A stretch of DNA of 64,000 nt. Origin: Neurospora tetraspora (Eukaryota; Ascomycota; Sordariomycetes; Sordariales; Sordariaceae). The notes beneath the pieces are model-generated. The model saw only the letters and a program-made list of their open reading frames with translations, was not told the origin of the DNA and did not search any database. The translations under genes were made by a program, and so were the position numbers. The stretch spans positions 3,844,001-3,908,000 of the forward strand of contig NW_026944388.1 in assembly GCF_033439725.1 (NCBI RefSeq), written 5' to 3'. Shown in pieces: positions 33,411 through 46,534 of this stretch. Numbering within the stretch: position 1 is the first letter of the stretch; every line of letters begins with the position of its first letter.

Positions 33411-36400
33411 ATTAATAGTCTGATATGCAACCTATTAATACAACGATTAGCACGTTTGAATAGTAAACAACAACCGAATTACAATATCCCTCTCAAAGCT
33501 TACCAAGACGAAAGAAAACGTCGTTTACTTTAAAGACGGCGATAATTAGTTACGATGGGAACCTATACTCTAATCGAAATATATCCTTAATACTCTTAAA
33601 AATTAGCTTTAAGGAAAGACTAAGAAACCTTCCGCACTAAGACAGCCTTATCCCAATCACTACCCTTTAATTAAGGAAGTAAAAATTCGTATTAGTAATA
33701 TAGAGGCGGAGTTCGTACGTTTCGACGGCGGTATTAACACTTAATTCGTTATCTACGAAGATAGGACTAACTATAAAAAACCTATTAAATACCGCGACCG
33801 AAACGAAATCGTAATTAATACCTTTATTACTAAAGACGACCTTATTAATAAATAACTTTACAAATTGGAGGTTAACCTCTATCCCGACAATAAAAAGGAT
33901 TGGAAGGAATTCGTGGTTAGCAATAAAATATACGTACTTAAATAAAATTGTTAATTAATTATAAATTATAAGATAAAGTTATAAAGAAGGAATATAATAC
34001 CGACGAATAGTATTGAAATTTCAAGTAAATAACGAACTATAAGGTAGTCGACGACTAAATTAAAAGAAGGAAAATATACTATAAAGCCGTCACTATCCTT
34101 ACGAAAGAGTTTGAGAATTAAATTAATTAACTATAAATTAAATCTCCCGCTATAAATAACGGCTAGAATAAAGGAATCGGGAAAATTTTCGTCGTTAATT
34201 TATAATATTCTAATTTTATTAATATAATTAAAATTATTCGCCCAAGGTAATATAATAGTACTTAAAAATTTAATAAAGAGATGGCCGTTAATATCCTTAA
34301 ATATATAGAAGTTTATAAAGATTTTAAGCGGTACGGTATCGATAGCGCCCGTTGCAGGGTCGCTGCCGGAAGAAAAGGAATTTATTATAGTATCTTTAGC
34401 GCTAGCGAATCGTTTAGTATCGAATACGATGGCTAGAAATATAATAGTAAAAATATAACTATATTAAAAATAAAGACGCTCGTTATGAAAGTAAGAATAA
34501 AAAGCCTAAGGGTTTTAATATTAAAAAAAGAAAATTCTCGTCGAATAAATCCGAAATTTAATTATATAAGAAAAGTAATAGTATAATATATAAAATATAC
34601 AAAAGAGGCTATTATTCTCTTAAAGACTATTAGTATATTAATTTAAGCGCAAGGCCTTTATATATCAAATTATACCCCTTTATTAAATACGTTATTAAAG
34701 TCAATTTCGCGAGAAATTTAGAATTCGCTAAAGAAGTAACTAAATTCTCTAAAAAGGAGGAGAAAGTTGAAAAAGAAGAATTAACGTTAGCATAATTATC
34801 GAATCGGATTTATAAAGTAACTTTCTAAATTAATAAGGTATTTAAAATTAGCAATAAAATTTACCTTTTTAAGCATTTAACCATATTCGATTTAAGTAAT
34901 TCGTTCTATATATTTAATAAAATTATTCGTTTTCTTTACTTTCGTTATATTAATCCGGATAATTCTTTATAGGCTAGTAATATTCAAATAGAAATTAAAG
35001 AGTTTAGGGAGGTCGATATTGTTATTAAGGGTAAGAATAGTCCTTTAAAGTTGCGGTTAAAGGAAGTTGCCTTTTGCCTTAATTTTACTACTAACTTCGT
35101 CTCCTATTTCTAATTACAAAGGTAGGATTTCTATTAGAACTATTAACTATTAAATAACTATTTAAAGAAAGCTAACGGTTTATTCTTTTATTATTTAAAT
35201 ACTATTTACAATCAAACGGTTATTGAAACTATCCCTCTTTTATTTATGAGAGCCTCGTTCGTAGCTCGTCATTATTAGATTAATTTATATACGCGACGAC
35301 TTTCGAAATAATTAGCGGAAGTATAATATTAATAGCTCGATTACTTAGGTCCCTAAATATTCGACTATTTATAAAATATTAATAGAATATAATTATGTAG
35401 TATATTTTTAATTAAATACGACGCGTATAGAATGGTAAAAATAAAACGATAAGTTAGTTACGTTTCGAGAGACCGAAGTTACGGCCTAGGAGAAAGATTC
35501 GCTATTAATTTCCTCGACTTTAAATTAGGATTTAAAAGATTATATTACTTTTTTCTAATTACCTATTAATAATTAGGATTAACCTAGGATTACTACCTAT
35601 TAAACTGAAAAGTTATTATAATAGCCAATACTTTAGTTAGTTATATCCAGATATTTAAATACTAATATAATATTAACGTTAAGACCGTCGAATATAGTAA
35701 CGAATTTATAAATAACGAAATTAAGGATAAATTCGTCCGGTATAATACGGTCCTTAAATTTTTTATTCCTAATATCTAAGTATAAAATAGAGAGGTAGAA
35801 TATTTAGGAAGTATAATTAAAGAGAAATGCCGTACGATATTATTTAATTCGAAAATATTACAAGATTTCTAGTTAGAAATTACTTACGCGGCCGTTTACC
35901 TCATTAATTATTCCCTTTGTTACCTATATAATTAGAAATCTCCCTTCGAACGATTCTATACTTATATTATAAATTAATATAATTAATAAGAATTACGTAG
36001 ATTAGATTTAAACTACTTTTAAATTTATAGGTATAAGGTATTTACTATAATAAGCGCTATTTAGAGGAAGGAGTAAAATTTTTAAAAATATAACCTAAAA
36101 GTATAGATTAATTATTTTATTAGTTACTTAGCGACCTTAATCTATTATATATAGAATCTTTATATAAATCGGATCGTTTAAATTAGGCATATAATATTCG
36201 ACGAAGATATTACCTACTACTTAAACGTTAAAAAGCTTGAAAATAACTTTAAAATTATTAGCAAAGAATTCGTTAATTTATTTAATAAATTAAACGAGCC
36301 CACTAATTAACCCTCGGGGGTATTTAAATTATCTTATATTGAAAATTATACGCTATCGAATAATATTAATAATAGTAATATTAAACCTCTCCCGTCGAAT

Positions 36401-38469
36401 TTCTTTAATTAAAATTAGGAAGATTATTAAGGGAATTAAGAAGTATCCTAAAATAAGAGTAATCGGTTATAAAAAGTATTAATTTAATAGGTTATTTATA
36501 ATAAAACATTTATCGAATATATTATAGGTTAATATTTATTGTTTCTATTTACTCCGTTAGCCGTATTCTATACTAGTTATTCTATTAACCGAATTATCGA
36601 CTAATATTCTTATTATTAAAAATTATAGAAAGCCGCTTTTAATATACATAGATTAGCTTAGTTAATAATTAAAATAAACGAAAAAATAATTATTAAAACG
36701 GAAGTTGAAAAGTTAATTATAAAATACAATTATTTTAATAGGGTATACTAATATAATTTTCTCCTAATATTTAAGAAGTACTATAATTTTAATAATTATA
36801 TATTTAATTAATAATTTAAGGAAATGGATGAAATTCACTTTAAAAGCTATAAGGATATAAAAACGTAGATTAAAATCGACAAAGATATCTCCTATTCTAA
36901 ATATAAGTAAATCTTCGATTATATATAGGTTTATATTTATAAATTCAATAAAAATAGGATATTCAATAAGGTAAAAGCGAGGCTCGTCGTAAAGAATAAT
37001 TAATAAAAGAAAATAAGAGTAGATATATACGTATTTATTCTAATTAATTAATTATTTTATATTATTATCGCTTTCACTATTTATTTTAATTTTAAATTTA
37101 TTTAATATAATATGATTAACGCTTTCGTAAATACTTACTTCGATAAGGAGATTTATATATATATACCACTAGGGTATCAAATACTTAAGAAAATTCTTAA
37201 ATTTATTAAAACCTTATATAATTTTCGACGAATTCCTTTACTATAGTAACAAAAATTGAGCGGGGTATTTAAATCGATAGGATTGAAAGCGATCCTTAAA
37301 AACTTATATATTATAAAGAAAGATAGTATTCTTATACTATCCTATATCGATAATATTATTTTTATATTTGATGAAAATAAGATAAAGGAAATTAAAAAAT
37401 ATACAATAGAATTATAATTATAGTATTACTTAGTAGGAGGAGATAAATCCTAATGGCTTTTAGGTATTAAAGTTACATATAATCGAAATTAAGGAAAAAT
37501 TTAATTATTTGAAAAGGTATATATCGATAAAATTATTAAATTATTTAAATCTAATTACTGTCCTACCCTAATACTTATAGGGTATAAGAAGTTAATTCTT
37601 TATAAAAGTATTATTAACTATGTAAAGATATGAGTGTATTAAATTATAATAGGTTCTTTATTATATATAATAATTAATACTTAATTAAATATTACGTTCT
37701 TATTAAATAAATTAGCTAAATATAATTATAATCCTAATCCTACTTATTTGGCGGCGAGCGAGAAGGTTATATAGTATTTAAAAATAATAAAAATATAGGC
37801 ATTCTATTTTAGTAGGAATAATAGATTCGAAATTACCTTTAACGCTTCGTTTATTAATAATAAAAATAACTGTAAGAGTTCCTAAGGATTTATAATTAAA
37901 TTATATAGTAGTTTAATTTATTAGGGAGTAATTAAATAGACTGCGGTTATTATATTAATAATAGAAATAGAATTATACGTAATCGAGAAAGTAGTTAAAG
38001 AAACCCTTTTTATAAACTGATTAATATTAATATTAGGGGTAAATTTATTAGAGGATCCTATTCCTACTTTATATTATAATAATTAATAAACTATTAGAGT
38101 ACTTATAGAGGAGACGCCTACCTTTAGTATAAAGATGAGGTATATAAATATTTATAGATCTTAATTAAGAGGAGAGATTTTCGAGAAAAAGACTTTTAAT
38201 ATCGAATATTTGGAAATAAGGTTAATACTAATAGATAGACTAATAAAGGCATTGGGTATTTTAAAGTATAGGAGATTTAGGGAGTTGCTAGGTATAGTTG
38301 AGGTACCGCTGCGAGGAGATGGAGGAGGAAATAATCTGGTACCGGGAGAGGTGGATTTCGACGATTTAGATAAAATACTAGGACTAGGGATATAAAACGA
38401 CGAGAGCAATATATAAATAGCTTTACTTTTAACTTCAAAGAGGAAAAGAAATCTACAAGTAAGGGGGTA

Positions 38470-38633
38470 TATTAGATTCTAGGGTAGTATTCTAGCTAGA
38501 TGTGGGTTAGATGCCAGAGTCCTAACCACTTGATTTAACAGGTCTTAGCAAATATAGGTTACCCCCAGAACCCCCTATACTAGAGCGCTCGAGTCAAATA
38601 CATAGAATCAATCAATTACTAGCAAATCTGACA
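38470..38633 (+). repeat. Right LTR of the copia fossil
   Basis: 164 bp ending TGACA, the inverse of the left terminus. It carries more RIP-type transitions than the left LTR. Confidence 0.92.
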
Positions 38634-38638
38634 GCTAC
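38634..38638. repeat. Target-site duplication, right copy (GCTAC)
   Basis: Matches 33242-33246. Normal GC content resumes immediately outside. Confidence 0.92.
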
Positions 38639-40375
38639 GGGTTCCCGATACCCGCCTGCCTGTCTCGCAAGTACCCAATAGTAACGTGGGGGTAGCATCA
38701 TGACAGCTGTGGGAGTTCTTCTGGGTGAAAAGTGATTGGCTGATTATCCATCATGTAGGCACTCCTGCGTTCTGCCGGGGGAAAGAGGCTGCACTGTTTG
38801 CATTTTCTGCCCATCATCTCCCCAGACTAACTCCTCTTCCATTGCTGCCCTGCTCCCCGGGCCCGCTGCAGAGTTGACATCTCGAAGCTCAGACTCAAAC
38901 AGCAGGCCGACCAGTCACCAAAAGGCAGCTGGGAGTCGAGGCCACATCGTGGCCCTTACTGAGCGTGGCTAACCGCAATCGTCTTTCCCCGTTCCACGGT
39001 ACAGTCACGGCAAAGTTGCGGGCAGGCACGGGTAGCCAGGACTACGTCCCTGCTCGCCACCGGGCTGCTGATGGGGCTGCAAACCGAGAAGCCGAGACCA
39101 GGAAAGGCAATGGTCACGTTCACTCCTCCCAGCTGAGCCTCCTGTCACTTGACGAGAGCCGTGAGATATGATAGCTTCCTCTCGGGCCCTGGCCGGACTC
39201 GAAAAGCAGGCCTAGAAGATATGCGGCCCGAATGTTTTCCTCGTGCGCTCATTTCAAGAACGAGCAGAATAAGAAACTGGAACTTGCTCCATCAACGGAA
39301 AGGAAGGATCGGTCATCCCATCTAGGAAATCCAGCGTCCACAATGAGCATGGTCTCCGCCTTCTCCTGCCTCAACCGCCATCAGGCTCCATCATAATCTC
39401 CCGGTGCAAAGAGATGGGATGACTGAATGGGATGGACACTAGGCAAAACAATGGCCCCCTGATACCCACTCCTGGCGCCATGTAGCTTGCGGGGAAGACA
39501 CTCGTCGACGAGAGATATCAGAATAATACTTAGTCCTCTTGATATCACTGACCCCGTATATCTGTGTTCCAGTCCGAGACACTTGAAACGTGGTGAACCA
39601 TCATTCAGAGTTCCCATCAGTAACAGCTACCTCCACTTCCTTTGCCTTGCTTTGCACTCGTTCTGTCACATTGCAATTGTCACACTCCCATCGTCTCTCT
39701 TCGGATTTACCGAGCACACCTCGAGTCTACACTCGCCGAACTCCGACACTCACCTGTCATCTGAGATCCTATTCACCAAACCTTGGAGGTTCCCGCTCAA
39801 AGGCACCGACTTTCCATCTCCTCAATACCGCAGCCGATAACTTGAGCCAACCATATCCATTCCCTGTGAAGGAACAGGTGGTTAGAGTCAAGGCATCCAC
39901 CTAGAAAATTATCAGGTTATCCCGGAAAGTTCGTCCTCGGCTGCCTACTTAATTCTTGCATGACGAACCAGAAATCCCACCAGATCTGATCGCACCACCC
40001 GCACGAGCCCGACGATTTTTTGACCGTTGTCAGGCAGCAAGGAGGAGTTCTTTGAACACTCCCCTCCCGCATCACCACACCACGCCATCGTTGCGGGGCT
40101 CCACCGACCCGGAGGGCAGCAGAACAGCCTTTGGAGCAAGACAAGGCCACGCAAGAACGCAGAGCAGCGGTGAAGATTGCGAAGAAGAATTGAGGGGAAA
40201 TAATCGAAGGTATACGGAGATACTATCGAGAACTTGACGGCAGTTGTGGTGAGAATCGCACACCTGACTGGTCTGGCCATCGCATCAAGGACCTGGACGA
40301 CGGCGGAGAACAGACGTAAGGAACAGGCTTGCAAAGCAACTTGAACTCACCGCCGACTTTCTCTTCAGCAAGAAG
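38639..40375. other. Upstream region of the Myb-like gene
   Basis: No supported protein gene in 1.7 kb. The part from about 39.6 kb is probably promoter and long leader of the Myb-like gene; several short upstream ATG frames are present. Confidence 0.5.
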
Positions 40376-43300
40376 ATGTTTATCAGTGACCCAAGACCCT
40401 CCCAAGAGGAAGCCGACGAAATGGTTTGGCACAATAACCTCCTCGAAACACCCGCAGTTACTGCTACAACCGGCTTTCCACCTCCTTCTCACAACGGTCT
40501 TGACCACGATTGGAACAAATCCGTGAATCTAGAAGACTTCTGTCAAACGGCACACGCCAACGACAACGCCACTGCTTCTCCCCTCCACCACATCCATCAC
40601 AATCCTCAGTTTGACCCGTCTTCTTCTCACCTGGACATGGACATGGACATGATGACTTCCTTCAACACGTCCTTTGACACCATGTCTGCGAGTTCGCCGT
40701 CGGTGGGCGCCACATGGAGCGAATCATCTCCAGAGTACGAGACATGTCGCCAACATGAAGGACATGGAAACAACAACAGCAGCAGCAGCAGCAGCTTCCA
40801 TCGGCCTTCCACCGAGAGCACCAACTGTAATGACGCACAGTCTTTCTCTCCCACGAGTGACGCAAGCTGGGGTTCGTCTCCCGCTCCGGTATGTGTGGAG
40901 TTCTTCTCCTGTTTTCCCTGTCTTTTGTCTCCATCTGTGTCTCTGTCACTGTCTCTGTTTCTGTTTCTCCTTCTTCCCTTCCTCCTCCCGATACACTGCT
41001 CCAATTCCTTCCCTTTTTTCTTTGTTCATGTTCATATACAAACAAACCAACATCGAACATGTTACTGATCAGGGATTACTTCCAACAGCAGATCCAGGGC
41101 AGCTACATGGACCTTTCGGATACCACCACTGCCACCACTACCATTAGCATCACCTCTCCCAACAGCAGCAGCATGTCTGCCTATCCCGGTCAGCAGCAGC
41201 AGCCGCAGCACCAACAGCAGTCAACAGAGCTATCACAACACGGGCTGTCAGATGCGTCTGCGTGCCTAGGAACCGTTGAAACAGACACTCTCTTCAACAA
41301 TGCCGGCGCTTCTCATCCACAGCAGCGACAAACTCTGTCGGATTTTGTGGTTTGGACATCAGCCCCATCGTCATCACTCGCCTCGGCTTCTTCCTCGTTT
41401 GTTTCCCACCCTCAAGCTGAACCAAGGTGGCACCAGTACTCTGTCTCTGCTGAGCCAATGTTGGATGAACCTCGGTTGTCGTCTTCGTCACTTTCACTCG
41501 ACAACATGTCTGAAGGCGGCCTGTCTACCATGCCCTCCAGCCCCATCAACCCATTCCACAATGGTGGTGGTGGTGCCACTGGTCACCACTCACTTGTGTG
41601 TGACGGCCTCCCCAGCCCTACGCACAGCAGCTTCGGACGCTCTTCTGCCAACGGTGGTGTCTCACTTCAGCACCAGCACCAGCACCAGCAGTACCCATCA
41701 GTCATGCTCAACGGCGGCCAGCTGGCGGCGGCGGGCGGCGTTCCGTTTGACAGCGGTAATAACTTCTCACATCATCCGTCTTCGTCCCCCTCCTCCAGCA
41801 CCATTGGCGGCGGTGGTGACATCCTCTTCCGGGGTCCCATTTCCCACCGCACGGTATTTGACTACCCATCTTCGGCGGGTCCTACACACACAAACTTTGA
41901 CCATGAGACCAATGTCACCCTAAAGGCCGAGGGACCACTGTCCGTCTCGCCTGGCTCGTTCCATGTCTGGCTGAACAACAATCATCAGCAACAACACAAG
42001 ACGCCTACGCCTCACCCTTCAGTTTCACCTGAATCCTCGCCTATCGGCGCCAACAACACTTTCTTCCAGCACAACAACCAAATGCCATTGCCCATTGACT
42101 TTGGCGGCAACAACGCTGTTCAGTTCGGCGGCAGTGGTCATATCAACACCAGCCAACTACACCCCCATTACGCCCAACAAGTTGCCGCCAGCAACCGCAG
42201 CACGCAACGCAAGTCCCTGCCTCACAGCCCCCCGCACCGTGGAATGGGCAGCGGTGGCGGCCGGCCACCCAGCCCTCGTTACAACCCCGCCGTCATGACA
42301 ACCAGAGAAATGCTCCCCTCCTCCCATCCTAACTCTCCCTCCATGTCCATGGCCTGGGCACATCACCAAGGACAGGGCCATCCTCACGGTCTTCCCCATC
42401 ATCATCCCCTGATGATCAAGCCAAACACCATTCCCTCGCACCATCACCAGCACCCTCACCCCTCACTGGCTTCCATGTCCCACTCCCACTCCCGCAGACA
42501 ACAACCCTTCCACCACGGCGCCCACCCCTACCATAACAACCACAACAACAACAGACGCCGCGGTCAAGGTCACCACCAAGATAACAACGCAACCGACCAT
42601 CTCAAGCGCGCCCGAGCGGAACAAGACGCGCTTCTGGTTCGTCTTCGCAAGCAAGGAAAGTCGTACAAGCAGATCCGCCAACTTGGTCGGTTTACCGAAG
42701 CGGAGTCGACTTTGAGGGGGAGGTATAGGACTTTGACGAAGAGTAGGGAGCAGAGGGTTCGGAAGCCGGAGTGGACTGATAAGGATGTGAGTACCTACCT
42801 CTTTTGCTGGTGTGTGAAGTGTTGATGATGGTGTGGTGGGGATAGAAACCTAAGGGATGTGAAGGCTGACTTGAGTGGAATATAGTTGCGACTCCTCGAA
42901 CGAGCTGTTAGAGAGCTGGCTAAAGGGCCGTTGAGCGTTACTTACTCTAACGCCTCCAAGAATTCCTCTTCTGTTGGCTCATCTTCGTCGTCCTCGACAA
43001 CACCCGTTGGTGAGGCGGCCATGAGTATCACCTCCCTCGTCTCTACTTCTTCCAAATCATCCACCACAACTGCCTCCTCGCCCAGCACAACATCGGCCTC
43101 ATCCCCTAGCATCACCACCACCCAATCCCAAGCCCAAGTACAATCCCAACCCCAAAACCAAAAGCAACCGCAAGGCATCCCAACAACCACCACCAAAATC
43201 CCCTGGAAGCAAGTATCCCATTACATCGTCTCGCACGGCGGCTCCTACAAGTTCGGCAACGCCACGGTGCGCAAGCGATGGGAGGAGCTGATGCGCGACC

Positions 43301-43779
43301 AGCTTGCGCGGGGCAAGGACTTGCAGCGGCCGTTTTGGGAGCAGAGGAGTAAGCGGAGTCCTTATCACTCTCTTTCTCTGTCTCAGTCTCAGTCTCAAGC
43401 CGCTTCGTCTTCTTCCGGTTTTGCTTCTAGGGCTGCTTCTACCCGTCAGGCTCAAAGCCAGGGCCAGGGCAAGACTGCTGGTGCTGAGGCTGTGGGGGAG
43501 GTTAAGAGAGAGAGGGACGCTGCTGCTGCTGCTGCTGCTGGTCAGGTGAAGAGCGAGAGGGAAGAGGGGAACGAGGATGGCAATCTAGCCTACTCCGATT
43601 GGCTCGACATGAGCGCCTTGGGCGATGATGCGGATGAGAACCATAACGACAACGAGGGAAGTAACAACGGCACTGATGGTGATGGGGACTACGACCTTTC
43701 TGATGCGTCGGACTCTGAGGAGGAGGAGGAGGAGGAGGATGGGGATGCAGATTCGGATGATGATTATATGGAGGAGTGA
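40376..43779 (+). CDS. Large low-complexity Myb-like (SANT) DNA-binding protein
   Basis: Exons 40376-40888, 41089-42786 and 42886-43779 give 1034 residues. Intron 1 (GTATGT; ACTGAT branch; acceptor CCAACAG, bypassing a too-close CAG) and intron 2 (GTGAGT, ATATAG) are both phase 0. Most of the protein is disordered, rich in Ser, Gln, His, Asn and Pro with poly-Gln and poly-His runs, typical of fungal transcription regulators. A Myb/SANT-like unit lies at about 675-730 (QDALLVRLRKQGKSYKQIRQ, then TLRGRYRTL). A second begins PEWTDKDLRLLERAVREL across intron 2, is interrupted by a roughly 80-residue Ser/Thr/Gln linker and resumes IPWKQVSHYIVSHGG, ending VRKRWEEL. The C-terminus is strongly acidic. 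The role is presumably transcriptional control; targets unknown. Confidence 0.88.
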
Positions 43780-44762
43780 TCCTCCTCTTTCCACCCCCTT
43801 CCTCCTCCGTCCATCCACCACCATCCACCATCCATCACCCATCATCCAAAATCTACCTCAACTGGCCACAAGTCACTCGACTACCTGACAGACAGACATG
43901 TGTTGTACGAGTATCTTACCCTACTCTATCAGTACTGCACGCACTTTTGTACCAGTACGTATTACTGGGGTTCATACAAGTACTACAAGCACATACATAT
44001 ACGCATACATGATGGACAAGACAACAAACACATGGCAAGGACACTAGAAGGGTCGGTTGGTTGGTGGTAGACAAGTAAGGATAGAGGGAGAGAGAGGAGA
44101 GGAGCCGATGGGGAGAGAGAAGGGAAACAAAGGAACAGAATAAATAGAGGATAGGGCATCAAAATAAGCAATGGAAGGAAAGGAAAACGGAAAGGGAAAA
44201 AGGGGAGTCAAAAGGACCTGGCGTTGCATTTCGGTACATACCACAGTAGCTATGACTTATTAGGAGTTTGGTCATTTCAGCGGTTTTCATTTACCCGTTT
44301 TCCTGTCGCTTTTTTTTGGTGTTTTCTGTCGTTTTTCAGTCGTTGTTGTGGTGTTCAGGCTCGGTTTGGTTCGGTTCGGTTCGGGAACAAAACGAGGAGG
44401 AAATGGAAATGGAAATAAATGCAAACGGTCGTCACTGGAGCTTGACTGACTGACCAGGGCGTGATCAGGCGTTAGCTAGATAGATAGATAAAACTGAGTT
44501 GCTGTAATTATCGATTTCGAATAATAGAGGACTGCTTGATTGATGGCATCGTTCATTGCTGGAGATGGTGATTTGTCGTCGTTCAGTGTCGATGCCCAAG
44601 TCTGGACAACCGGAGAAGCTCGTGAACGCTCTTCAACGTAACCGGTATCTGGCACACAGGATGCAAGAGGCCCGACTCCCGCCTCTCCAACGGATAGAAG
44701 TGGACGATCCAAACGGACATCCAGCACTTGTGTCCAGCACTTGTCCACCTCCCCACATCACC
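43780..44762. other. Convergent intergenic region, Myb-like and Ap4A phosphorylase genes
   Basis: The 3' UTRs of both genes. It contains short CCATCCACCATC and GATA repeats (44480-44490) and no gene. Confidence 0.55.
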
Positions 44763-46195
44763 TCACAACACCCCCTTCCTCCCCTCCCTTTTGCCCTTCC
44801 CCTCTCTCCTCCCCCCTTCACAGTCATTAGGCACCCCAATCACCCCCAACAACTCCCCCACCCTCTCCGGGTTCCTCCTCAACGCATCCCACTCCCTCTG
44901 ACTCTTCACCAGCGCCGTGCCCGCCAACACAGTCCCATTGAGCGCCAACTTACCCACCACTTCTTCCCCACCGCTCTCCATATTCTTCTCAACAATCGCC
45001 GCCCCCTCAGCTAACCTGGGAATAATAACCATCACGTCCCGCGTCATGGCCAGGTTATAGGATATCGTTGCTTCGCCGCCTGTTTGTATCTCGTCGACCT
45101 CTCCCTCTCCCGCTGGTGCCTCTTCCGCTGTCGTTGAAGTTTGCTGTGGTTGGCTTTGGCTTTGGGACTCGGATTGTGAAGACAGCTGATATTCCCTCAC
45201 GACTTCCCTAGCCCGTCCATACAACCCCAAATAAACCCCATGCAATTCCTCCCCCGTCATTTGCGGCGTCAACCGTTCCGCGAAAGTCTTAAACGGCAGT
45301 TTCTTTTCCGTTTCCTTGTCCTCAATTAACCGCTGCGCCAATACCTCCCACATCTTATTCTTCCCTTCCTTCGTTTCTGTTTCGACACCCTCCAACCCCT
45401 CCCTCATTTTTTGGACTACCAACAGCTGTAAATGCCTATGCGGCTGTGAGGCGCCCGAGTGTTGGCCGCAGTTGAAGAAGGCGAATAACTTGCTTCCGGT
45501 CTCCTCCTCTTTTTTATCTTCTTCTTTTCTCTTTCCCGCCTCATCTTTCTCCTCCTCCCCACCAGCGGAATATTGTTGGTACGCCTCGATACAAGCCCTC
45601 GTCGCTTCCAAGTCGCTCTGCTCAAGCAGGTGCGTCTGCTCCTTATACTCCTTGGTACTCAAAATAAAGTGTTCCGGCACGATGGCGAATTTGTTCAGCA
45701 CTAGGTTGTGGTGGGGAGGCAGCGGGCAGACGAGCATAGACGGGAGCGGGTTATCGAAGGGGTCGAAGACGAGCTTTTTCTTCGGTGGTGGTGGTGCCGC
45801 ATCGTCGCTGATGTTTGTTGGGAGTGGTGAACCGACGGAGGTGGTGGAGGGAGGAGAGGGAATGCGGTGGTCGATTAGTCCGACGGGTTTGGGAGCTTTG
45901 GGCTTGTTGGCTAGGGAGGGGGAGAAGCGGAGTTGGAACTGGTTGCGAGGGAGGTTAGGATAAAGTTTGAACAGGATGGAAGCGTCAGGTTCCGGGGACA
46001 GGTACGGAATATGGGAGAAAAGAAACCACATACAGGAATGGAATTAACGTCCACCAATGTGACTTGTGTAGGATAAAAGTTGACATCCCCTGATGCGCGC
46101 GCCTTGTTGAAGGCAGTCCGGACGAGCTCGGGGAGGTTTGGCGGGGCTTTGATTGGCGACATATTGGTGTCTGCGTATGTGTTTGTTTCTGTCAT
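44763..46195 (-). CDS. Diadenosine tetraphosphate phosphorylase / ATP adenylyltransferase (Apa1/Apa2 family)
   Basis: Exons 46034-46195 and 44763-45938 (minus strand) give 445 residues. The intron has donor GTATGT and acceptor AACCAG at a phase 0 junction (VDVNSIP|FQLRFSP). The enzyme splits Ap4A with phosphate to ATP and ADP and can adenylylate. The HIT-superfamily active site is seen in FFNCGQHSGASQPHRHLQ, with HxHxQ at H221, H223 and Q225, and FNKFAIVPEHF-like residues (NKFAIVPEHFIL) before it. The family hallmark KPKAP and FDPFDNPLP segments are present. A Lys/Glu-rich insert (about 180-202) precedes the catalytic segment and makes the protein longer than the yeast enzymes (about 320-325 residues). 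It lies 340 bp downstream of the FIT-like gene on the same strand. Confidence 0.93.
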
Positions 46196-46534
46196 CTGCG
46201 ATGCGATGCGCGCGTATAATTGACTTCTACGTGTGCTCTCGTGTTCTGTGGTTGTCGCGCGTGGTCAGAAGAAAGTTTGGAGAACGTGGGGTCAATTGTT
46301 TGGGACCGATCGCCGCGAATAGCTTCTATGAGGTCATTGGTGGTCCGTGCGCTGGCCCCTGGTTCATGATGGTTCATGATGGTTAATGGGATTAGGGGAA
46401 ACAGTAAAACATCGATATTACAAGTAGTCTATGCTATGCCACCGTTGCAATGCTACGGGTATCTCATCCTTCCTGGACTCAAATGGTTGTCGTCCAGCAC
46501 CAAACATCCTCCTCTAACAATTCATGACTATGAC
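46196..46534. promoter_or_regulatory. Upstream region of the Ap4A phosphorylase gene
   Basis: A short gap between two minus-strand genes, so it holds the FIT-like 3' end and the Apa promoter. It contains a direct duplication GGTTCATGAT at about 46363-46382. Confidence 0.5.

Larger units (their letters stand above)
33247..38633 (+). mobile_element. Ty1/copia LTR retrotransposon, RIP-ruined fossil
   Basis: A full-length relic of 5387 bp with two 164-bp LTRs (33247-33410 and 38470-38633) ending TGTCA...TGACA and flanked by GCTAC. The interior is extremely AT-rich and dominated by TpA, as RIP leaves. Recognisable remnants lie in copia order: a capsid-like region in the first kilobase or so, an integrase-like region near 35-36.3 kb, reverse transcriptase near 36.9-37.5 kb (traces of the NAFVN, YIPLGYQ and YIDNI blocks) and an RNase H-like region near 37.8-38.1 kb. 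The integrase-before-RT order and motif style place it in copia rather than gypsy. The coding region is broken beyond function by a very large number of changes. The intact target duplication and matching LTR lengths suggest a fairly recent insertion, mutated mainly by RIP and not by slow decay. Confidence 0.93.

Noticed and set aside
38161-38409. Short open frames on both strands near the right end of the copia element
   Set aside because: They lie inside the fossil, in a stretch less changed than the rest, and are not independent genes.
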